This document shows, piece by piece, positions 1 through 6,185 of a DNA stretch of 6,190 nt (position 1 is its first letter; the number at the start of each line of letters is the position of its first letter). Location of the stretch: assembly GCA_016212845.1 (NCBI GenBank), contig JACRDR010000392.1, forward strand, positions 1 to 6,190, read 5' to 3'. The position numbers and the translations under genes are program-made. The stretch is from Elusimicrobiota bacterium. GTDB taxonomy: Bacteria > Elusimicrobiota > Elusimicrobia > UBA1565 > JACRDR01. The notes below the pieces were generated by a model that had not been told where the DNA came from, searched no databases, and saw only the letters and a list, made by a program, of their open reading frames with translations.

Positions 1-1436
1 GAGATGCTGCCGCCGTGCAGCACGACGATCCCTTTCACGATGGAGAGGCCGAGCCCGGTCGAGGGCGCGGCGACCGCCGACGGCGTCGTCTTGCGTAGGA
101 AGCGGTCGAAGAGCACCGGCAGCTGATCCGGCGCGATGCCGGGCCCCGTATCCTTCACCGAGACGACCGTCTCGGGGCCGGCGGCGCGAGCTTCGACGAC
201 GACGGTTCCGCCTTTCCGGTTGAACTTGATCGCGTTGTCGAGCAAGTTCTCGAAGACCTGCCGCAGCTGCGGCGGGTCGGCCCAGAGCACGAGGTCGGGC
301 TCCACGTCGACGCGGAGCCGTACCTTCTTGCGGTCGGCGGAGGCGGCGAGCCCCTTGCAGAAGTCCCAGACGAAGGGTCCCAGCCGGACCGGCTCGGGGC
401 GGGCTCGGCGGCGGCCGCTCTCGAGCAGCGAGATCTCGAGGAGGTCCTCGATCACGCGCTGGAGCCTCAGCGCGTGGCGCTCGATCGTCTCGACGAACTC
501 GCCGGCGACCTTGGGGTGGTCGATCGCGCCCAGACGCAGCGTCTCCGCGAAGCCCTTGATGGCGGCCACCGGCGTGCGCAGTTCGTGGGAGACGTTCGCG
601 ACGAAGGCGCGCTGCATCTCCTCGCGGCGTTCCTCCTCGGCGGTCTCTTGCGCCCGGCGGACGTCGGTGACGTCCTGGCAGAAGCCGACGAAGCCCTCGA
701 AGGCTCCATGCGCGCCGAAGATCGGGGCGGCGTGCTCGGCGATCACGCGGTACTCGCCGTCGGCCCGCTTCAGGCGGTACTCGCGGGCGGCGGGCCGCCG
801 CTCCAGGTTGGCCGCGCGCCAGCCGTTCGCGCAGGCCGCGGCGTCGTCGGGATGCACGTCGTCGAGCCAGCGGTCGCCGAACGCCGCGTCCATCGCGCGG
901 CCCGTGAAGGAGAGCCAGCTCCTATTGAAGTAGTTGCGGCCGCCGTCGGGGCCGGAGCGCCACACCAGCGCGGGCGCGTTTTCGAGCAGAGAGAGGTAGA
1001 AATCGCGCGAGCGCGTCGTGCGCTCCTCCACGCGGCGGCGGTCCGTGATCTCGTGGAAGGCGTGCACGAGGAAAGGCCCGTCGGAGGACTCGCCCGCCCG
1101 GAGCTTCAGCTCGATCGTGCGGTCGCCGTCGGAGGCATGGAGGGTGAGCTCGAGCGGCGGCGCCCCGATCGCGGGGCACTCGAGACACGCGCGGCGCACG
1201 GCGCGATAGGACTCGAAGGAGGCCGCGTTGAGGAGCTCGGGAAAGCGGCGCAGGGACTCGGAGTCGGCGCAGTCCAGCGTCTCGCGCGCGCCGGCGTTGG
1301 CGAAGAGCACGCGGCCGTCCGGCGCCGTCACGAGCAGCGCCTGCGGGCACGCGGCGAGGAAGGCGGCGTCCGGTCTCTCTCGGGCCGGGCCGTTCTCCTC
1401 GAGAGGCCATAGAAGTCTGTTCAAGAACTTCTTCAT
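1..1436 (-). CDS. PAS-PAS sensor histidine kinase, PhoR-like core (3' end beyond window)
   Basis: The frame is open from ATG at 1436 to the window edge and gives 478 residues. Seen in order: a short basic N-terminus, a first PAS-like domain (about 25-132), a second PAS domain (about 145-265, ending in the usual GFxQDVTD-type strand), a HisKA dimerisation helix with the H-box SHELRTPVAAIKGFAETL (phospho-acceptor His284), and a HATPase domain. That domain has an N-box with Asn397 and Asn401, a G1 box DTGPGIA (Asp429), an F-box LFDRF and a G2 box TGLGLSIVKG (Gly461, Gly463). The H-box is close to those of PhoR kinases. No transmembrane segment is visible, so a cytoplasmic sensor is inferred. It would autophosphorylate and pass phosphate to a response regulator, which is not in the window. 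GAGGG lies 8 bases before the ATG and supports this start. Probably only 15-30 C-terminal residues are missing. The ligand is unknown. Confidence 0.93.
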   Translation of the reverse strand, partial: MKKFLNRLLWPLEENGPARERPDAAFLAACPQALLVTAPDGRVLFANAGARETLDCADSESLRRFPELLNAASFESYRAVRRACLECPAIGAPPLELTLHASDGDRTIELKLRAGESSDGPFLVHAFHEITDRRRVEERTTRSRDFYLSLLENAPALVWRSGPDGGRNYFNRSWLSFTGRAMDAAFGDRWLDDVHPDDAAACANGWRAANLERRPAAREYRLKRADGEYRVIAEHAAPIFGAHGAFEGFVGFCQDVTDVRRAQETAEEERREEMQRAFVANVSHELRTPVAAIKGFAETLRLGAIDHPKVAGEFVETIERHALRLQRVIEDLLEISLLESGRRRARPEPVRLGPFVWDFCKGLAASADRKKVRLRVDVEPDLVLWADPPQLRQVFENLLDNAIKFNRKGGTVVVEARAAGPETVVSVKDTGPGIAPDQLPVLFDRFLRKTTPSAVAAPSTGLGLSIVKGIVVLHGGSI

Positions 1437-1450
1437 GGATTTCACCCTCA

Positions 1451-1459
1451 ATTGTATCA
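1451..1459 (-). promoter_or_regulatory. possible extended -10 promoter for the histidine kinase
   Basis: On the minus strand the bases read TGATACAAT, which matches the extended -10 pattern TGnTAtaaT at all but one position. I see no good -35 box at 16-18 bases, which extended -10 promoters can do without. Transcription would begin only about 6-9 bases before the ATG and would shorten or remove the GAGGG ribosome site, so the message would be nearly leaderless. Alternatively the kinase is simply read through from the amidohydrolase, whose stop lies 74 bases upstream. Confidence 0.25.
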
Positions 1460-1510
1460 GCGGAGGACAGGCTGTTTCTGTAAATCAACCGTGACGCGCG
1501 ATTGACGGGT

Positions 1511-2422
1511 TCAGCGGGGGAGGTCGGCGAAGTCGACGGCAGGGGGAAGGCCGTGCGCGGACAATACGTCGGTCTGGCGGTCGAAGCGGTTGTCGCGGCC
1601 CGTCGATTTGCCCCAGCCGAAAACCGGCAGCGGGTAATCGGTCCCGAACAAAAAGCGCTTGTTGAACTCGGGCATCCGGCTTAGCCGCCAGAGCGCGCCG
1701 ACGCGGTTCGGCAGGGTCAGCGCGGAGGTGTCGACGTAAAAATTCGGGTACCTCGCGATGAGTTCCTTCATCGTGCCCAGATACTTCTCCCAGACGAAGA
1801 GCCCGGTGCTGCAGCCGTGCGCCGCGATCACCGTGACGCCCTCCTCCAGCGCGATGCGCAGCCGGGCGGGGTCGCCGACCGACTGGTCCTGGCCGATCAG
1901 GCTGAACTCGAAGCCCACGTGGGAGAGGAACGCGAGGTTTCGCTTGGCCATCGTCTTGTACAGCGCGCGAAAGCGGGATTCCGACGGGTCGAAGCACTGC
2001 GCGTTGGGCAGCACCTTCACCAAGACCGCGCCCGCGTCGGCGCAGCGCTCGGCTTCCTCCACCGCGTCGCGGCGGCTCGGGTTGATCGAGACGCCCGGGA
2101 GGAACGCCGGGTTCGCCTTCGCCGCGTTCAGCACGCAGTCGTTGGCGATCAAAAAATCGGTCTTGGACTCGTCCAGGCGGCCGGAGGCGTCGTAGACGCC
2201 GTCCATCGCGAGGAGCACCGCCTTCTTCACCGTCTTCGAGCGCCCGAGCTCCGCGGAGAGGCGCTCCAGGTAGCGCGCGTTGGCCGCCTCCGCGTCGTCG
2301 AGGGGCAGCCCTTCCGCCCACGCGATGAGATGCGTGATCGCGCTCTTGCGCATTCGCTTGGACAGGAGGCAGCCGTTCGTCTTGGTCGGGAGCGCCGCGA
2401 GATGGCAGTGGACGTCGGTCAC
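1511..2422 (-). CDS. amidohydrolase-family metal-dependent hydrolase (Amidohydrolase_2 / TIM-barrel type)
   Basis: A 303-residue protein starting with GTG. The metal-site pattern of the amidohydrolase superfamily is complete: DVHCH at the N-terminus (His5, His7), a strand-end lysine in LVKVLPNAQ (Lys136), His168 in FLSHVGFEFS, His202 in VIAAHGCS, and Asp262 in FLFGTDYP. The length fits the Amidohydrolase_2 family (about 280-340). No signal peptide or membrane segment is visible, so it is likely cytoplasmic. The family hydrolyses or decarboxylates varied substrates, and the sequence alone does not say which. The start is fixed by GGGAG 7 bases upstream and by the HxH motif at residues 5-7; the next ATG (residue 24) would lose that motif. 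The GTG overlaps by four bases the TGA of the upstream lipid-recycling frame (GTGA), a sign of translational coupling. The context therefore hints at a lipid- or envelope-related role, which is inference only. Confidence 0.88.
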   Translation of the reverse strand: MTDVHCHLAALPTKTNGCLLSKRMRKSAITHLIAWAEGLPLDDAEAANARYLERLSAELGRSKTVKKAVLLAMDGVYDASGRLDESKTDFLIANDCVLNAAKANPAFLPGVSINPSRRDAVEEAERCADAGAVLVKVLPNAQCFDPSESRFRALYKTMAKRNLAFLSHVGFEFSLIGQDQSVGDPARLRIALEEGVTVIAAHGCSTGLFVWEKYLGTMKELIARYPNFYVDTSALTLPNRVGALWRLSRMPEFNKRFLFGTDYPLPVFGWGKSTGRDNRFDRQTDVLSAHGLPPAVDFADLPR

Positions 2423-2697
2423 GCCGGGACTCCCGCGAGCTGCTTGGCCGTCGCCTTGAGCTTCTGCAGGTCGAGCTTGCCCGAGCCGAGCACCGGGAAT
2501 TCCGGGACGGGAAAGAACGCCTGGCGCTCCGGGATCCAGAGCTTCGGGAGCTCGGAGTCCTGAAGTTTCTTCCAGATCCCCTCGACGTCGTCCCACTCTT
2601 TGACGAGCACCACGAGCCGCTCGCCCTTTTTGACGTCGGGCACCGCGGACACCACGAACCTCTGGACCACCTTCGCCGCCAGCTCGTGGAGCTTGGC
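2419..2697 (-). pseudogene. C-terminal fragment of the Aas-like synthetase, separated from its gene by an in-frame TAG
   Basis: Starting right after the TAG, the frame of the 1039-residue fusion continues unbroken to TGA at 2419-2421, adding 92 codons. It encodes the small C-terminal lobe of an AMP-binding (ANL superfamily) enzyme. This includes the A10-type motif LGSGKLDL, whose lysine (residue 1114 of the joined product) is needed for adenylation in the family. A GTG at 2670 could in principle start an 83-residue peptide, but I see no convincing ribosome site before it, and a free C-lobe is not a known functional unit. I read this as the severed tail of the upstream gene, or as part of the same intact gene if the TAG is a sequencing error or is read through. 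Confidence 0.8.
2430..2434 (-). promoter_or_regulatory. ribosome binding site of the amidohydrolase gene
   Basis: GGGAG on the minus strand, 7 bases before the GTG at 2422. It lies inside the last codons of the upstream synthetase frame. It decides the choice of a GTG start over later ATG codons and fits a stop-start coupled pair. Confidence 0.55.
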
Positions 2698-2700
2698 CTA
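2698..2700 (-). other. in-frame amber codon inside the AMP-binding domain
   Basis: Codon 1040 of the fusion gene is TAG. It directly follows the A8-like hinge region (IGGEMVPHIMI) and is followed in the same frame by AKLHELAAKVVQ and the rest of the C-lobe. From general knowledge of Aas-like proteins, an acidic residue (usually Glu) follows this hinge. GAG to TAG is a single base change (C to A on the plus strand at 2700). Frame and homology are kept on both sides, so this is a substitution and not a frameshift. Confidence 0.85.
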
Positions 2701-5700
2701 GATCATGATGTGGGGCACCATCTCGCCTCCGATCTTCGAGAAGCGGCTCAAGCGGTCCGTGATCGTGATGAAGCCGTCCGGGTCGACCGAGGCGATGTCG
2801 CCGGTCACGTAGTACCCGTCGCGCACGACCTCCGCGGTCTTCTCGGGGTCGCCGAGATAGCCCAGCATCACGTTCGGGCCTTTGACGAGCAGGAGTCCCG
2901 ACTCGCCCTCGGCCTTCGGCTCCTTCGTGTCGGGGTCGACGATCTTGGCGAGCACGCCGGGGATCGGCTGCCCGACGGAGCCGAGCTTCGTGCCCTTCTG
3001 CCGCGCGCCCGGCCAGTTGATGTCGGGGATGTTCACGCAGGCCACCGGCGAGAGCTCGGTGCAGCCGTAGCCCTCGAGCGGCGTCACGCCGAAGCGCTCG
3101 CGAAAGGCGATCGCCAGGTCGTCGCGCAGCTTCTCCGCGCCGACGACGACGTAGCGGACGGACTTGAACTTCTCCGGCTCGACCCGGCGCAGGTAGGACG
3201 CCAAGAAAGTGGGCGTGCCGAGGAGGAAGGTGGCCTGGAACTCGTCGGCGAGCTCGCCGATCTTGCGCGCGTCGAGCGGATTCGAGTGGTAGACCACGCC
3301 GAAACCCGAGATCAGCGGAAACCACAGCGTCACCGAGTAGCCGAAGGAGTGGAAGAAGGGGAGCACGCCCAGGATGCGGTCCTGCTTGCCGACCTGGAAC
3401 ACCTGCGCCATCGACTCGAGATTGGAGGCGACGTTCGCGTGCGACAGCATCACGCCCTTCGGGATGCCGGTGGAGCCGCTGGTGAAGATGACGGTCGCCA
3501 TGCGCTCGAGCGGCCCGCGCGCTTTCGGGGCGAAGAAGAGTTCCGCGAGCCTCAGCGGCAGCAGGAGCATCATCGCTCCGGCGAAGGCCGCGACGGGGGC
3601 GGAGATCGTCTTCGCGACGTCCTCGACGTATACGGCGCGCTCCCCGAGATCCCAGCCCAGCTTCTCGACGAGCTTGCGGGTCGTGGCGATCCTGCCGATG
3701 CCCGCCTTGTCGGCGCAGGCGAACACGACCTCGAGCGACGTCGAGTAGTTGAGATTGATCGGCACGCGCCCGGCGAGCGACAGCCCGATATTCGCCAGCG
3801 CTCCCGCCGCCGACGGGGGGAGGAGGAGCCCGGCGTTTTCGCCTCCGGGCAGCGCGCGGTCGAGCGCGCGGCCTAGCGCCCACGCCTTCATCAGCGCGGA
3901 GCCGTAGCTGAGCTTGGTCCCGAGCGAGTCGGCGATCGCGAAACGGAGCGGATGGCGCTTGGCTTCCCGTAGGAACGCGAGCGAGAGGGGTCTGCGCTCG
4001 GCCAGTCTCTTCCGGAAAGCGTCCGAGCCGAGCTCGAGGATCGACTGCCGGATTTGGAAGGCGGTCGAGTCCGACTTCATCGGCGCGCCGAAGCTCGTCG
4101 TGATGGGATACGGGATGCGCCGCGGCCACTTGAGCAGCACCTTCCCGCCGTCGAAGCTGAAGACGCTGCCCCACACGCGGTCTAGGTGCACCGGGATGAT
4201 CGGGACGTCGGGCAGGCCGCCCACGATCCGCTCGAAGCCCTTCTTGAAGCGCAGCATCTGGCCGTGGCGCGTGATCTCGCCCTCGGCGAAGATGCACACC
4301 GCCTCGCCTTTTTTCAGGCGCTCCTTCGCGGCGTCGAGCGAGCGGAGCATCTCGCGCGGGCCGTCGGAGTCGGAGATCGGGATGCAGCCCATCGCGCGGA
4401 AGAACCAGTTGGCGACCGGCATGTCGTAGTAGCGCCGGAACATCAAGAAGCGGATCGGCCGCTCGGTCGCGCCGGCGATCAGGAAGGCGTCGACGAACGA
4501 GACGTGGTTGGCGACGAGGAGCGCCGGGCCTTCCATCGGCACGCGCTCGCCGCCCAGGACGTCGATCTTGTAGACGAGGTTGGAGAGCGCGTAGAGCGGC
4601 AGGCGCATGAGCGCGTCGGGCAGGAGCCAGCAGAGGTAGGCCGCCACGACGAAGGTCATCGCGGCCGCGACGAGGAAGACTTGGCCGGCGTTTAAATGGA
4701 ACATCGTCCCGCCGGCCCAGAGGCAGGCGGAGGCGAGAAGGATGGCGACGAAGGACATCGTGTTGGCGGCCGCGAGGACGCGGCCGCGGCAGTCGCCCGG
4801 CGTGCGGCTCTGGATGAAGGACTGGAGCGGAACGGCGAAGCAGCCGCACGCCGCGCCGAAGCAGGACAGGGCCAGGATCGTGGCGTTGGCCGATCTCCAG
4901 GAAAAGCCTAACGCGGAGCCGAACACCACCAGCCCCATCGCGCCGAGAGGGACCAGGCCGAGCTCGACCCGGCGGCGGGACATGCGGCCCGCGAGATAGC
5001 TGCCCATGCCGATGCCGAAGGCCAAGGCGACCTGAAAGCGCGTGAGGAGCGCTTCGGACGCCCCCATCAGCTCCTTGCCGTAGACGAGGAGGTTCATCTG
5101 GCAGATCGCGCCCAAGAACCAGAAGTAGCAGGTCCCGACGATCGCCTGCATGACGCCCGGATGCTTGTCGACGTCGTGGAGGTCGCGCCAGGTCTGCCCG
5201 ACGGCGTTCCAGGGCATCGCGCGGTTTGGATCGCGCGCTCCCGTGTCGGGCACCAGCCACATGAGCCCCGTTCCGATCGCGGCGATCGCGGAGAAGAGCA
5301 TCCCCGAAACCACGGGGGGCGCCTTGGCCACCAAGGTTCCCGACACTACGGTCCCCATGATGATGGCGATGAAGACTCCCATCTGCATGAGGCCGTTGGC
5401 GTGGGAAAGCTCCTCTTCCTTCACGAGCTCGGGCACGATCGCCTGCTTGGCGGGTGAAAAGAAGGCGCTGTGCACGCCCATCAGGAACACGAGGAGAAAA
5501 AGGGCGTTGCGGCTGTCGAGGGCGAGGGCCGCGGTCGCGGCGATCATCAAGGCGAGCTCGATCTCCTTGAGCCTGAGGAGAAGCTTGTTTTTGGAGACGC
5601 GGTCCGCCAGGGCGCCGGCGGCGGCGGAGAAGACGATGAAGGGGATGACGAACACGGCGCCGCTCGCGGCGATGTGCCCGCCGGCCTCGCCGGGGGGAAG

Positions 5701-5817
5701 GGAGGCCATGATGCGGAGCCCCACCAGGGTCTTAAAGGCGTTGTCGTTGAAGCTGGTGAGAGCCTGCGACCACAAAAGCCCGCGAAACCCGGCGGTTTTC
5801 AGTCCCCTCTCGGCCAC
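2698..5817 (-). CDS. LplT-PlsC-Aas fusion: MFS lysophospholipid transporter + acyltransferase + acyl-ACP synthetase (truncated by TAG)
   Basis: A 1039-residue product from GTG at 5817. Residues 1-400 form a 12-helix-type MFS domain with SFNDNAFK (22-29), a loop 2-3 motif GALADRVSKNK (68-78) and SPAKQAIVPELV (121-132), typical of LplT-like flippases. Residues about 410-600 are a PlsC-type acyltransferase with NHVSFVD (His438, Asp443: the HX4D catalytic pair), FAEGEITR (Glu512) and VPIIPVHL. Residues about 605-1039 are an AMP-binding domain with TSGSTGIPKG (779-788), PFFHSFG, GYGCTELSPV (Glu921) and TGD (Asp1007). A hydrophobic stretch lies at 740-757. In E. coli lplT and aas are separate neighbours that import and re-acylate 2-acyl-lysophospholipids at the inner membrane; fused versions are known. 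As read, the protein lacks the C-lobe and its adenylation lysine, so synthetase activity should be lost, while transport and possibly acyl transfer might remain. The GTG has no good ribosome site close by, but the frame offers no other upstream start before a TAA at 5878-5880. Confidence 0.92.
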   Translation of the reverse strand: MAERGLKTAGFRGLLWSQALTSFNDNAFKTLVGLRIMASLPPGEAGGHIAASGAVFVIPFIVFSAAAGALADRVSKNKLLLRLKEIELALMIAATAALALDSRNALFLLVFLMGVHSAFFSPAKQAIVPELVKEEELSHANGLMQMGVFIAIIMGTVVSGTLVAKAPPVVSGMLFSAIAAIGTGLMWLVPDTGARDPNRAMPWNAVGQTWRDLHDVDKHPGVMQAIVGTCYFWFLGAICQMNLLVYGKELMGASEALLTRFQVALAFGIGMGSYLAGRMSRRRVELGLVPLGAMGLVVFGSALGFSWRSANATILALSCFGAACGCFAVPLQSFIQSRTPGDCRGRVLAAANTMSFVAILLASACLWAGGTMFHLNAGQVFLVAAAMTFVVAAYLCWLLPDALMRLPLYALSNLVYKIDVLGGERVPMEGPALLVANHVSFVDAFLIAGATERPIRFLMFRRYYDMPVANWFFRAMGCIPISDSDGPREMLRSLDAAKERLKKGEAVCIFAEGEITRHGQMLRFKKGFERIVGGLPDVPIIPVHLDRVWGSVFSFDGGKVLLKWPRRIPYPITTSFGAPMKSDSTAFQIRQSILELGSDAFRKRLAERRPLSLAFLREAKRHPLRFAIADSLGTKLSYGSALMKAWALGRALDRALPGGENAGLLLPPSAAGALANIGLSLAGRVPINLNYSTSLEVVFACADKAGIGRIATTRKLVEKLGWDLGERAVYVEDVAKTISAPVAAFAGAMMLLLPLRLAELFFAPKARGPLERMATVIFTSGSTGIPKGVMLSHANVASNLESMAQVFQVGKQDRILGVLPFFHSFGYSVTLWFPLISGFGVVYHSNPLDARKIGELADEFQATFLLGTPTFLASYLRRVEPEKFKSVRYVVVGAEKLRDDLAIAFRERFGVTPLEGYGCTELSPVACVNIPDINWPGARQKGTKLGSVGQPIPGVLAKIVDPDTKEPKAEGESGLLLVKGPNVMLGYLGDPEKTAEVVRDGYYVTGDIASVDPDGFITITDRLSRFSKIGGEMVPHIMI

Positions 5818-5861
5818 GGAGCGTATGTACCACGCCCCCGCCCATTCCGCAAGGCTGAAGG

Positions 5862-5868
5862 TCCTCCC
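5862..5868 (-). promoter_or_regulatory. strong Shine-Dalgarno-like site not matched to the annotated start
   Basis: GGGAGGA on the minus strand is the best ribosome-site match upstream of the fusion gene, but it lies 44 bases before the GTG at 5817. No in-frame start codon follows it at usual spacing. A TTG at 5852, 9 bases after it, is in another frame and would encode a 17-residue peptide ending at TGA 5799-5801, overlapping the start of the fusion gene. It could drive a short leader peptide or be chance. Confidence 0.3.
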
Positions 5869-5876
5869 GGCTAGGC

Positions 5877-5882
5877 GTTATA
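5877..5882 (-). promoter_or_regulatory. weak -10 candidate for the fusion gene
   Basis: TATAAC on the minus strand matches the sigma70 -10 consensus at five of six bases and lies about 60 bases before the GTG start. The bases at -35 spacing (CTGGAG with a 17-base gap, or TGGAGT with 16) match poorly. A second candidate, TAAGAT (5894-5899), lies just upstream. Some promoter is expected here, since this is the first gene of the run. Confidence 0.25.
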
Positions 5883-5939
5883 GCCTCGACGCTATCTTAC
5901 TCCAGCGCCCGGCGATCCGAGCTTCACGGCCCCATCACA

Positions 5940-5952
5940 CTAGGCAGTCAGC
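5940..5952 (+). repeat. direct repeat copy A, CTAGGCAGTCAGC
   Basis: Copy B at 6026-6039 is the same except for one inserted G (CTAGGCAGGTCAGC). Copy A also lies in a small dyad, TAGGC-AGTCA-GCCTA (5941-5955). The two copies are 86 bases apart and flank the plus-strand promoter candidate. Confidence 0.45.
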
Positions 5953-5971
5953 CTAACTCGTCGGCCCCAAC

Positions 5972-5999
5972 TGGAAAACCCCGGCATTTCCCTTATAAT
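5972..5999 (+). promoter_or_regulatory. sigma70-like promoter pointing right, away from the fusion gene
   Basis: A perfect TATAAT (5994-5999) is preceded after 16 bases by TGGAAA (5972-5977), which matches four of six bases of the -35 consensus. Perfect -10 boxes are rare by chance in DNA this GC-rich. Transcription would start near 6005-6008 and run through a hairpin-rich stretch without an open frame to the window edge. It could serve a small RNA or a gene further right. The bases between the two boxes include a 5-bp dyad (GGAAA 5973-5977, TTTCC 5987-5991). Confidence 0.45.
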
Positions 6000-6025
6000 C
6001 CCCATAGCCCTGCCCCAACTCCGTG

Positions 6026-6039
6026 CTAGGCAGGTCAGC
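6026..6039 (+). repeat. direct repeat copy B, CTAGGCAGGTCAGC
   Basis: Second copy of the motif at 5940-5952, with one extra G. It lies in its own dyad, GTGCT (6023-6027) pairing with AGCAC (6037-6041) around a 9-base loop. It falls about 20 bases downstream of the expected start of the rightward promoter, a usual place for a repressor site or a 5' RNA hairpin. Confidence 0.45.
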
Positions 6040-6059
6040 ACAATTACTTGTTGAACGAA

Positions 6060-6072
6060 GCCGCTTCGCGGC
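6060..6072. repeat. short perfect hairpin GCCGC-TTC-GCGGC
   Basis: A 5-bp all-GC stem with a three-base loop. On the minus strand it is followed by TTCGTT, which is only a weak T-tail, so a terminator for a leftward gene beyond the window is possible but not convincing. It overlaps a second palindrome, GAAGC-C-GCTTC (6057-6067), giving two exclusive foldings. Confidence 0.35.
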
Positions 6073-6152
6073 AGTCCCGCAGCACCAGGCTCCCACCGTT
6101 TCCCGCCTACCGCCTCTCGCAATAGTGTCGCCCACCTAGACCGCTACGTTTT

Positions 6153-6185
6153 CCTCCGAGCGCCCGCAAGCGGCGCCAACGGAGG
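6153..6185. repeat. nested inverted repeat at the window edge
   Basis: The outer stem CCTCCG (6153-6158) pairs perfectly with CGGAGG (6180-6185). The inner stem GCGCC (6160-6164) pairs with GGCGC (6172-6176), enclosing a 7-base loop, with a small internal loop between the stems. Together they make 11 base pairs in 33 bases. There is no U-tract on the 3' side of either strand within the window, so I do not call it an intrinsic terminator. It may be a stem of a structured RNA or a binding site. Confidence 0.45.

Noticed and set aside
474..1412. Plus-strand 312-codon and other frames over the histidine kinase, and the minus-strand frame at 922-1488
   Set aside because: They lie in other frames of the kinase, which has all H, N, G1, F and G2 boxes in one continuous frame from 1436.
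1480..1510. Terminator between the amidohydrolase and the kinase
   Set aside because: Only a short imperfect stem (AACCCGT with ACGGTT) and no proper U-tract; too weak to call.
2698..2700. Recoded genetic code (TAG as an amino acid)
   Set aside because: No other in-frame TAG occurs in the three genes, and the remaining 1130 or so codons of the fusion need no recoding. One stop is not evidence for recoding.
2686..3876. Long plus-strand frame (396 codons) opposite the synthetase domain
   Set aside because: It mirrors the minus-strand coding frame in high-GC DNA, has a composition rich in Arg, Glu, Asp and Val with no recognisable motif, and the opposite strand has clear AMP-binding motifs.
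1511..5260. One 1249-codon minus-strand frame spanning amidohydrolase and fusion gene
   Set aside because: Only its last 303 residues are a real protein. The upstream part is an Arg/Pro-rich out-of-frame translation of the fusion gene, with no family motif. The amidohydrolase has its own GTG and ribosome site.
5940..6135. Two overlapping 60-codon minus-strand frames in the intergenic region
   Set aside because: They overlap each other in different frames, start with GTG/TTG, and show no recognisable protein family or convincing ribosome site.
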